From positions 935,001-999,000 of the forward strand of contig CM043942.1 of assembly GCA_014529385.2 (NCBI GenBank): a stretch of DNA of 64,000 bases, in the 5' to 3' direction. The notes beneath the pieces are model-generated. The model did no database searches. It was not told the origin of the DNA and saw only the letters and a list, made by a program, of their open reading frames with translations. Below, one piece after another: positions 57,101 through 64,000 of this stretch. A program made the position numbers and the translations under genes. Each line of letters starts with the position of its first letter. Within the stretch, counting starts at the first letter, position 1. The DNA is from Adiantum capillus-veneris (Eukaryota; Streptophyta; Polypodiopsida; Polypodiales; Pteridaceae).

Positions 57101-57747
57101 TTTTGGTTTTTGAACCTCTCCTTAAGCCTTCCTCTTGTTTCCACTGATAGTGCAGCACTTGATGATTCTCCTGTGCTTCTCCTTCGCATTTCCTCACTTA
57201 GGAGAACACCCACAACATCATCAAACTTAAGAGTATTTGTGCCAGAGATAGAATTACTTACAGCCATCACAAGGATGTCCCAACTATCCGGTAGAGATGA
57301 TAGTATAAGGAGAGCTCGCACTTCGTCATCGAAATTGATTTTCACTGATCGAAGTTGACTTATGTTTGTGTTAAAGTCATTTAGGTGTTCTGCAACTGAA
57401 CCATTCTCTGCCATCTTTAGATTGAACAAGCGCTTCATAAGGAATACCTTATTGGATGCCGATGGTTTCTCGTAGAAGTCATCAAGTGACTTCATCAAGT
57501 CCTCCGTGGTCTTCATCTCCGAAACATTGAAGGCCACCGTTGACACCAAGCTTAACAGGATTGTTCCCAGTGCCTTTCGATCAAGGACAATCCATGCTTC
57601 ATCTGCCATTGTTGCGGGCTTCTTCGCAAGACCGCCTAGTGGCAAATAGAGGTCCTTCTGGTAGAGATAGTCTTCAATCTGCATCTTCCAATGTTGGTAG
57701 TTTTTGCCGTTGAACTTCTCAATCTTGAGCTTCCCTTCCTCCGTCAT
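54106..57747 (-). CDS. gag-pol: Element J Gag-Pol polyprotein
   Basis: I chose the ATG at 57747 (MTEEGKLKIEKFNG). About 1,213 codons: copia Gag (about 1-230); CCHC knuckle CWNCGKKGHVKKDC (about 232); protease WIVDSGASFHATP (about 288); integrase zinc region HYRLGHMSAKG and CEDCVYGK (about 415-455), core DVWGH, RSDNGGEY and the Glu of ISERMNR (480-585); a hinge with PRRSTRASRPPERF; RT with WVYKLKEEEGGKKRYKSRLV, ARQ-type GLKQASRQWY and the catalytic YVDDM (about 975); RNase H with DADMAGDKDTRRSTTGY (about 1145) and LSTTEAEYVA. All catalytic residues up to the stop look intact. Tork/Tnt1 assignment rests on overall resemblance. Confidence 0.95.
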   Translation of the reverse strand: MTEEGKLKIEKFNGKNYQHWKMQIEDYLYQKDLYLPLGGLAKKPATMADEAWIVLDRKALGTILLSLVSTVAFNVSEMKTTEDLMKSLDDFYEKPSASNKVFLMKRLFNLKMAENGSVAEHLNDFNTNISQLRSVKINFDDEVRALLILSSLPDSWDILVMAVSNSISGTNTLKFDDVVGVLLSEEMRRRSTGESSSAALSVETRGRLKERFKNQKGRDRSRRSKSRTKSVLECWNCGKKGHVKKDCWSKKKKETESQDNKPTSEANVAGKVEQDALILSLDNVSNSWIVDSGASFHATPHKQHFQDYTKGNFGYVYLGDDEACEIVGKGTVSVKTANGNEWKLKDVRHVPSLRKNLISTGQLDDEGHNIAFGNKRWKISKGSLVVAKGEKVGTLYLCTVSTQPSACAATTEVDSAVWHYRLGHMSAKGMQILQTKKLLPGLKEVDLKFCEDCVYGKQKRVKFQKSGNERKNKKLELVHSDVWGHASTPSLGGSLYYVTFIDDATRKTWVYVMKNKSDVFSIFQRWKAFVENETGTRVKCLRSDNGGEYCSQAFESFCASNGIRRQRTTPRTPQQNGISERMNRTIMERARSMRLHAGLPLELWAEAVSTSVYLINQSPSTALDGGVPEEAWTGKPVNYAFLKVFGCEAFMHIDRSLRSKLDAKSKKCFFIGYGEGDFGYRLWNPEDGKILRRRDVIFNEKNMYKDYLERKQTKETGDEYMELEDGEDSRTANGDNVQQRQPNEEPQPIPRRSTRASRPPERFVPSFNHLLISDSGEPESYEEAMQHESKEEWTKSMQVEMDSLHRNQTWELVELPKGKRALQNKWVYKLKEEEGGKKRYKSRLVVKGFSQNKGIDFNEIFSPVVKMNSIRLVLSLVAAHDLNLEQMDVNTAFPHGDLEEEIYMLQPKGYEVKGKEKMVCRLKKSLYGLKQASRQWYLKFDRWMLDHGFTRCNSDHCVYTENLGDGKFIILMLYVDDMLIASANMQDIKDLKEELSKSFSMKDLGAAKRILGMKISRDRTKKTIKLSQEDYIKKVLERFAMQNAKPLSTPLAAHFKLTKDMCPKTQEEIAYMSKVPYAAAVGSLMYAMVWTRPDIAHAVGVVSRFMDNPGKEHWQGVKWILRYLKGTTTNALYFGGTDIFLEGYADADMAGDKDTRRSTTGYVFTVGGIAVSWASKLQKVVSLSTTEAEYVAMTEASKEILWLHRFLEELGFK

Positions 57748-57806
57748 AACTCCCACTCAATTCAAGGAATCCTTTCCTTGAGATAATTTAGCTACGAGCA
57801 AACCTT

Positions 57807-57818
57807 GCTCTGATACCA
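57807..57818 (-). other. Element J primer-binding site, initiator tRNA-Met
   Basis: Minus strand TGGTATCAGAGC, two bases inside the 5' LTR. Confidence 0.95.
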
Positions 57819-57820
57819 GT

Positions 57821-58629
57821 TGTTAGGAAATAAGACGTAGCTAAATAGATAATTGAGTAGATTACTTAATGGAGAGAGATAGGTTTACATACACGAGATT
57901 ATAGAGTAGAGAGAGAGAGAGAGAACACACACGATATACGTGGTTCACCCAATGTGGGCTACGTCCACGGGAAAGCAGCCACTCAATGGCTTTAGTACTT
58001 CAAAACAAGAAGTAGTTTACAAAGGGATTATACCCTTAATGGAGCTCCTGCCTTGCTTCACTCTCACCACCTCACACTCACCTTGTTGCATCAACTTCAC
58101 ACTATGAAATGTGTGTAGAAATGGCCTTCTTTTATATGCCAAAAGGGCTGCCCTCTCTTATGAGAGACAGCCATGTGTAGCCGCCCTTGTGCGAATAAGT
58201 CCAAATCGGACCCTCCAATCCGCCCATGTGTGGCCGCCCTTGAGAAGACAAGTCCGCTTTTGAATTCGGCCACCGGCCACCGGCCATTGACCTCCGACCA
58301 CCGGCCACCGGCCATTGACTTCCGACCACCGGCCATCGGCCATTGACTACCGGCCACCGGCCAACCGACCGGTTGTTTTCCGACCACTTTCCGACCGCTG
58401 TCCGGCCATAATATTCCGGCGAAAAAGAATATTCCGATGAAAAAAAAGTCTCGAGGGCCTCCGCCCCCGAGGCCTTTAAAGTTGCCCCTGATTCTTGTCC
58501 GTGAAAATTTTGGTTTCCGATGAGTGATTTTCCTTCACGCACGATGGCTTCTCCTCATAATGGGGGCCTTACAAATGTGCGATTTTACCACAGAAAATTA
58601 CAAGGGTAGATCAGGCTCCATACTTAACA
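57821..58629 (-). repeat. Element J 5' LTR
   Basis: 809 bp, same ends as the other copy. Because the element is on the minus strand this right-hand copy is the promoter LTR. ATTAC follows at 58630-58634. Confidence 0.97.
58129..58137 (-). promoter_or_regulatory. TATA box in element J 5' LTR
   Basis: Minus strand ATATAAAAG; the other LTR has TATAAAAGG at the same place, so one base before the box has changed (G/T, the only transversion I noticed between the LTRs). Confidence 0.7.
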
Positions 58630-58634
58630 ATTAC

Positions 58635-60046
58635 CTCTACCAAAAGACTGCACAAATAAGATGGAACAAGCAGCTTTGCAACCTAGCCTTCGTGACCCAA
58701 GCAAGATTGGACACAAGTTCACAAAGGATTCTTTGAAAGAGTTGAAGGTTGGTTGCGAGGACAGTTTAAAAAAAGTTGAAAAGATATGCTTTGAATACAT
58801 GCTTTCCAAACACGGAAAAGCTTTTGCATTTGAGCCTTATGAGATAGGGTTTGTTGATCCATCCATTGTTGCTCCTATGGTGATCTTCACTATCCCTCAT
58901 GTACCTTGGAACTTGAGACCTATTCCTGTTCCAAAGGCTCATTTGCCAAAACTCATTGAGTTGCTTGATGAAAAGATCAAGATGGGTATCTTGGAGCCTT
59001 CTTGTGCTCCGTATTCAAACAGGTGGTTCACAGTTTCGAAGAAAAATGGTTCTTTACGCTTTATTCAGGATATGCAACCTGTAAATAAGGTGACAATTAG
59101 AAATGTGGGTATAGGGCCAATTGTTGATGAGTTTGCAGAGGCATTTGGAGGAAGGGCAATATATTCTATGGGATATTTGTACTCAAAGTATGATCAGCTC
59201 CAACTAGCAGTGGAAAGCAGGGACCTGACTACCATGAGGACACCCTTGGGTTTAGTAAGGATGTGCACCTTACCTCAGGGGGCAACGAATTCAGTTGCAC
59301 ACATGATGAATGGTATGAACAAAGTCCTACGTGACTTCATACCACAAACTACAATGCCTTTCCTTGATGATGTGCCAATCAAAGGATGTGATGTAAGTGA
59401 TAAAGATGTGGCTCTAGACTCGAGGGGGTGCCGAAAGTATGTGGAAACCCATATCAATTATTGTGATAATATCTTGTCAAGGTTGGAAGAGGTGAACCTT
59501 ACCTTGTCTGGCCAAAAGTCAGTGTTTGGTGTGAATGAAGTTCTTATTGTGGGACATATGTGCGGGCCATACGGTAGAAGGCCTTGTCTTGCAAAGATTA
59601 ATGTAATCCAGAGAACGAAAGAGAAATGTATAAATGTCACTGAGGTTCGAAGGTTCTTAGGTGCATGCGTGTTTTATGTTATCTGGATTCCACATTATGC
59701 ACATGTAGACGAGCCTTTGTATCAACTTTTGAGAAAGAACCAAAAGTTTCAATGGGAAGAAGTGCATACACATGCCATGAGGAAATTAAAGAAGTTGCTA
59801 CTTATGTCTCCAACTTTGAGGAAAGCAAACTATGAATGTGGAAGATATGTAATTGTGACAGTGGATACTATCCCCAAAGGAATTGGATGGGCGATTGGGC
59901 AAGATGATAATGATGGCAAGCGATATGTGGTGAGGTTTGGAGCAAAAGTCCTAAGTGCTCGTCAATGCAACTATCCACAAGTAAAAAGAGAGTTATGGGG
60001 AGTAGTCACAACTTTGAAATGTGACAAAGAGTACTTGATAGGATAA
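58635..60046 (+). pseudogene. pol: Element I reverse transcriptase and RNase H
   Basis: Continues the frame cut at 52995. RT motifs: IPVPKAHLPKLIELLDEKIK, CAPYSNRWFTVSKKNGSLRF, DMQPVNKVTIRN, TPLGLVRMCTLPQGATNS and PFLDDVPIKG with the two catalytic Asp at 59366-59371. GYLYSKYDQLQL stands where an Asp-containing strand is usual, and this first catalytic position seems changed. RNase H starts near 59850 (VTVDTIPKGIGWAIG) and runs to a TAA at 60044. The FLDDVP motif and the residues around it are, from memory, those of basidiomycete Ty3 elements. Confidence 0.85.
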
Positions 60047-60814
60047 AATGTAATAGTGGAGACTCATTGTCTACCCCTTCTTGGAATGATCACAAGTTGC
60101 TCAACTCCTGACATTGCTATGTTGAGATGGATTGCCTACATAAAGTCCTTGAGCCCAGAATTTAAGCATATTGCAGGGAAAGATAATCCAGTTGCAGATA
60201 TGCTTTCAAGAGCAAGGTATGAAAAAGAAGAAGTCATGGTTGTCGAGGGCGATGATGTAGGCACACATTTCTATAGTATCTCTCATGCCAAGGCCGATCA
60301 TGTTTGTCTGTCAAATGCACTTGAGTCATTTACAGAGGACCTATATCAAGGTGACTAGTTGCTCATTGGACGCTATCTGAGCACTTTGACAAGGCAAGAA
60401 GAGGTGACTGATCAAGAGTTCAAAAGAATACGGAGAAAGGCCTATGGATACTTTTTGAAAGATGGGTACTTATGGAAGCGTCCAAAACAAAGAAATGGAA
60501 TGCCAATGAGAGTCGTGAATGATAAGGACGCTCAACATGAGCTTATGAAAAAGTTTCATGAGAGTCTTTATGTTGGACATAGAGGTGTATGGGCCACCTT
60601 TACTAAAATGAAAGAGAGGTATTGGTGGAAAGGTATGTATAAAGATGTATCTCACTTTGTGGAGTCCTGTGAAACCTGTCAAATGTATTCAAATGTACGT
60701 CATCGTGATGGGTTGCACCCTACTTACCCATTGGCCATGCATTACAAGTGGGTAGTAGATCTCGTTACGATGCCATTGGGCTTATGTCAAATGAGATACA
60801 TAGTGCTTGCATGA
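60047..60814 (+). pseudogene. pol: Element I end of RNase H and integrase N-terminus
   Basis: In phase with RT. WIAYIKSLSPEFKHIAGKDN and PVADMLSRARY end RNase H. After TAG at 60356, the integrase zinc-binding region HESLYVGHRGVWATF to CETCQMY (60556-60690) and VVDLVTMPLG with the first core Asp near 60760 follow. TGA at 60812 fits a former Arg codon. Confidence 0.82.
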
Positions 60815-60886
60815 GAAGACTTAACCAATCAAGTTGAAGGTCGTGCTCTAAGAACAAAAAGCACAGAAGGGGTATGTAAGTTCCTC

Positions 60887-61762
60887 TTGGATGATGTAAT
60901 TAGCAGTTATGGTTGTGTTGGGAAAATAACAACGGACAGGGGTGAGTTGGATGTTGACAAAGCAAGGGAGTTTTTCTCTAGGTTGGGCATTAAAATTGCT
61001 CTCACTACTGCAAATAATCCTGAGGGAAATGGTAAATCAGAGCGTGGGCATCCTCCTATCATTAAAGCTTTAGCTAAGGCCTGCAAAGGTAAAATGGGAG
61101 AGTGGCCTAGGTTGTTTCCTTATGCTTTATGGGCTGATCGTACAACTCATAGCTCAGTTACTGGTTATATGCCTTTTGAGTTGATGTATGGTCAAAAACC
61201 TATAATGCCAATTGAGGATGTAATTCCCACATGGAATGTATTACCTTGGGAAGATGGAATAAGTAGGGAAGAACTTCTTCCTTTGCGCATACAACAGTTA
61301 GAAATAAGGCCCCAAGATATTGAGATTGCAGTAGCACGATTAAAAGATGCAAGGTTTCAGAATAAGGACAGATTTGACAAGAGGCATAGGCTCAGACCTA
61401 AAGCTATTGAGGAAGGTGATTGGGTGTTGGTGTATGACAGTAGTCTTGAAAACCAACATTCAACAATAAGAAAGCTTTCAAAGACATGGTTTGGTCCTTA
61501 TGTGGTTCAACATGTACATGGGAATGCAACTTATACCTTGCATGAATTAGATGGGACTAAAATGAAGATTCCCATTGCAGGGAAAAGAATCAAGTTATTC
61601 AAAAGAAGAGGTAATACAGACCCCTTTGATTCACAGGAAGGTCACAATGAAGGCTCTGATGAAAATGGTATGGATGTGGATGAAGAACAAAAGGATGATG
61701 CGTTAGATTTTGTTGCAAGCAATGATGAAATCGACATGTATGTTGACTTAAATGAAGACTGA
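60887..61762 (+). pseudogene. pol: Element I integrase core and C-terminus
   Basis: Same frame as RT. ITTDRGELDVDKAREFF holds the second catalytic Asp; NNPEGNGKSERGHPPIIKAL the Glu; WADRTTHSSVTGYMPFELMY follows. The C-terminus has DKRHRLRPKAIEEGDWVLVY, KTWFGPYVVQHVH and LHELDGTKMKIPIAGKRIKLF, with no chromodomain after it, and ends in an acidic tail at TGA 61760. The phrases YMPFELMYGQ and GDWVLVYDSSLE again recall basidiomycete elements. Confidence 0.85.
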
Positions 61763-61809
61763 ACCTGCAAAAGATATATGTGGCACATGCCGGAGGATGT
61801 GCCGGTTTA

Positions 61810-61820
61810 GAGGGGGTGGA
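61810..61820 (+). other. Element I polypurine tract
   Basis: GAGGGGGTGGA directly before the 3' LTR. Confidence 0.85.
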
Positions 61821-62856
61821 TGCCGTGCCATGGCACATTCATAATGTGACATTAAAATATCTACCTCACTCTTAACATTTATGATGTGTGGGACCAAATG
61901 CTACAATGTACATAGTGTGATATATGCAAAAATGAATGTCACGGTTGCAGTCGTGTACATACCTTGCCGAGTGGGCGAGGCCCTACACGTGGCGCCATGG
62001 AATGCTTTTGTGAATAAATATATGACTAATTTTATTTAGGAATGTACAAATGTCAAGTGTTTCGGAGTGGCACGCTCGTTTTGCCTAGAAAGTTCAATGC
62101 GGGCAATCTCGGCCAAAAATAGCAGGTTTCGTGCACTGGCGTAAAAGACGTGTCCAAAGTGCTTACCAAGTGAGAAAATGAGGTTCAACATGAAATTTGA
62201 GCCCAATGGTATTTTTCCACATTTTTAGGGATTTTTTCTAGCTCGTTTGGGGCTTTTACGGACAAAAAGTGACATTTTTGGGCTAAAAAATGGCCTAAAA
62301 ATGGTAAAAAATAGCCTTAAAAATGCTCAAAATAGCTCAAAATGCCACATCAACGATGCTGGAGTTGTTTCTAAAGTTGTGTGGGAAGTTTTAGAGCCAA
62401 GAATGAGCTCATTTGGGCACATGAGCAAGGAGATACAACCATTCCTTTACAGGGTGCTAGTGCAGTCCCATGCTGCTTCCACTACATGGTTGAGGCTGTG
62501 AGGCCTCCAATTAGGGTTTCCCCTCCTCAAATAACTACTTGGGCTTCCCCAATGAAGTACTGAAGCTTCCATGAAATGGTCACGACGAAGAATCAAAATG
62601 TAAATTTAGGGTTTTTAAGAGGTCGAATGAGCACTGCATCTGTGCAATTGGGAGCGAGGCTACACCTAATCTTCACACACACAAGAGTTTTGAGTTAGTA
62701 TTGATTCTTTTTCAAAGCGGAGCTTTCATGGCTGGAGTTTTGTTCTTTTTTAGTGTGTTTTTGGCTTCAAATCGTCTACGCCTTGCTTGATTTTGCTACG
62801 AATCCTCGCAGTCAGAGGCCCGACGCTTTCCTAGTCGCACTGTGCACTTCTTGACA
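61821..62856 (+). repeat. Element I 3' LTR
   Basis: TGCCGTGCCATGG to CTTCTTGACA, 1,036 bp. ACACT follows; AGCGT precedes the 5' LTR, so a target duplication is not recognisable. Confidence 0.93.
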
Positions 62857-63603
62857 ACACTTTCACAGGCGATTTGGCAGTCATTTCGATAGCAGATTCT
62901 CTGCGGACACGAGCATTGACATATGCATTTTGTTGTGAGCACACCTAGTGCTACTGAGCTCTTTTGAGAGCAGATATCCCCGCAGGGATCACTTTTACTG
63001 CATGCAGCAGTTCTTGGTGCCTATTTGAGCGCGGTTTTACTCATGTACGTTGAGTTGTGGACACTGCCCACTGTACTACATGTGGAGCCATTTTTGGCTA
63101 TTTTGGCAATTTTTCCCGGCCGTTTTTGAGACTCGGACCGGAAGAGCCCTTTCTGAGATTGTGGCTAGTCCATTTGTGTCTGCATTAGCCTTTGGAGGGT
63201 CGATAGCGTGAGGTTTTCTTTGAGCTGGGGTGTGCTCGAATGTTGAGACACCTTCGGTGATACAGGTAGCTGGAGTTCCCCTTTACGATACCCTCGCCAT
63301 AGGATATGTACCCAGACGGTTATTTATGATTTTGACGCCGAGTTCGCAGTCACACAGTAGTGGTTTTGTGCAGCAGATGCCCAGTTAGTGCAGTTGGCAC
63401 ATTTATGTTCATTTTGAGTTGAGTTTTGACTACTCATACAAAGGAGACTCTGCCGAATTTCCTTCCCGCAAGTCATGACTTTCATTGTTGGCACTTTTGA
63501 GTCTATTTTGGTTGAGATTTTACTCCTGATACAAAGGTTACTCTTCCCAAATTTCTACAGCTTCTCGCCATAGTTTGGCACCTCTCAAACCCTCTTGTCA
63601 GCG
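62857..63603 (+). other. Element H leader, second part
   Basis: About 750 bases before the copia Gag. No frame of its own. A diverged tandem duplication of about 85 bases is visible: GAGTTGAGTTTTGACTACTC to CCGAATTTCC (63416-63465) and TTGGTTGAGATTTTACTCCT to CCAAATTTCT (63508-63558). Confidence 0.5.
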
Positions 63604-64000
63604 ATGGCTTCTTCTTCAGAAAAGGAGAAGTATTTCATTCGAAAGTTCGATGGAAGCAACTTCACCATGTGGAAAGAGAGCATGAAAGATGTTTTGATAA
63701 ACAAAGGCCTCTCAGAACCGTTGACAGAGCGCGCAGAGGATGATGATTATACACAAGCTCAATGGGAGCTTTTGGATGCAAAAGCCATGGCTATGATACA
63801 TCTACATCTAGCCGAGTCAATCTTCTTCACCATCATAGGGAAGAAAACAACCAAGGAACTTTGGGATAGCTTATGTTCAGCATGGGAGAGCAAAAGTGCA
63901 TCCAACAAAGTCTTTCTCATGAAAAATCTTATGAAGCTCAACATGAAAGAAGGTAGCACAGTTTTTGGTCACTTAAATGAGTTCAACTCCTTATTCAGTC
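63604..64000 (+). CDS. gag: Element H copia-type Gag, 5' part
   Basis: ATG at 63604 and open for 132 codons to the window end. MASSSEKEKYFIRKFDGSNF followed by WKESMKDVLINKGLSEPL, a Trp-rich helical region (ELWDSLCSAWESKSASNKVF) and LMKLNMKEGSTVFGHLNEFN is the standard start of Ty1/copia Gag, parallel to that of element J but clearly different. No stop in the visible part, so this element may be in good condition beyond the window. Confidence 0.88.
   Translation, partial: MASSSEKEKYFIRKFDGSNFTMWKESMKDVLINKGLSEPLTERAEDDDYTQAQWELLDAKAMAMIHLHLAESIFFTIIGKKTTKELWDSLCSAWESKSASNKVFLMKNLMKLNMKEGSTVFGHLNEFNSLFS

Larger units (their letters stand above)
52996..58629 (-). mobile_element. Element J: nearly intact Tork/Tnt1-like Ty1/copia element
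   Basis: 5,634 bp. Two 809-bp LTRs with TG/CA ends, ATTAC on both sides (52991-52995, 58630-58634), initiator tRNA-Met primer site, purine tract, and one Gag-Pol frame on the minus strand with a single premature stop. Copia order: Gag, protease, integrase, RT, RNase H. I count about 15 differences between the LTRs (1.9%), nearly all transitions. Deleting it with one ATTAC rejoins the frame of element I. It is the youngest insertion by this measure. Confidence 0.97.
49063..62856 (+). mobile_element. Element I: Ty3/gypsy element of unusual lineage
   Basis: LTRs of 1,035 and 1,036 bp, a purine tract, and Gag-protease then RT-RNase H-integrase on the plus strand, split by element J at 52995/58630. 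RT has PFLDDVP in place of the plant YVDD or FIDD types. From memory, the protease, RT and integrase phrases match Ty3 elements abundant in basidiomycete fungi far better than chromovirus or Tat elements. No chromodomain or second RNase H. Bases flanking the LTRs (AGCGT, ACACT) do not match. Ten in-frame stops make it inactive. Confidence 0.88.

Overview
The window is plant nuclear DNA, almost certainly pericentromeric or another repeat-rich region. Everything recognisable is transposable element; I found no host gene, tRNA, rRNA or CRISPR. A plant source is indicated by a chromovirus with a C-terminal chromodomain, Tat-type Ty3/gypsy elements with two RNase H domains, a Tork/Tnt1-like Ty1/copia element, and primer-binding sites matching plant initiator tRNA-Met and tRNA-Asp. 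No host gene fixes the species.

Layout. (A) 289-16305, plus strand: a Tat-type Ty3 element, split by (B) a chromovirus at 6300-12311 with 142-bp LTRs and a GTTCA target duplication. (C) about 16.8-25.9 kb, minus strand: an LTR element encoding Gag, protease and an unidentified C-terminal part but no reverse transcriptase, with a long leader carrying a tandem array built on a CTATCGCGATAG palindrome. (D) about 25.9-44.45 kb, minus strand: a decayed Tat-type element, split by (E) a second Gag-protease element at 29642-39929, itself split by (F) a 1.3-kb terminal-inverted-repeat DNA transposon with a TTAA target duplication. (G) 44.45-46.9 kb, plus strand: a third, truncated Gag-protease copy. 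(H) 46946 to beyond the right edge, plus strand: probably a Ty1/copia element, split by (I) a Ty3 element of unusual lineage at 49063-62856, itself split by (J) a nearly intact Tork-like copia element at 52996-58629 (minus strand, ATTAC duplication).

Several junctions can be checked from reading frames: removing B, E, F or J with one copy of its target duplication rejoins an open coding frame of the element it interrupted. Coding regions are broken mainly by in-frame stops, and nearly every one I examined is one C-to-T or G-to-A step from a Trp, Gln or Arg codon, as expected for methylated, silenced DNA. J is the least decayed copy (one premature stop, LTRs about 2% different).

Most interesting: the lineage of element I, whose protease, RT (PFLDDVP) and integrase recall basidiomycete Ty3 elements; the three Gag-protease elements without RT, which share an unnamed domain; the palindromic array in the leader of C; and the TTAA transposon F.
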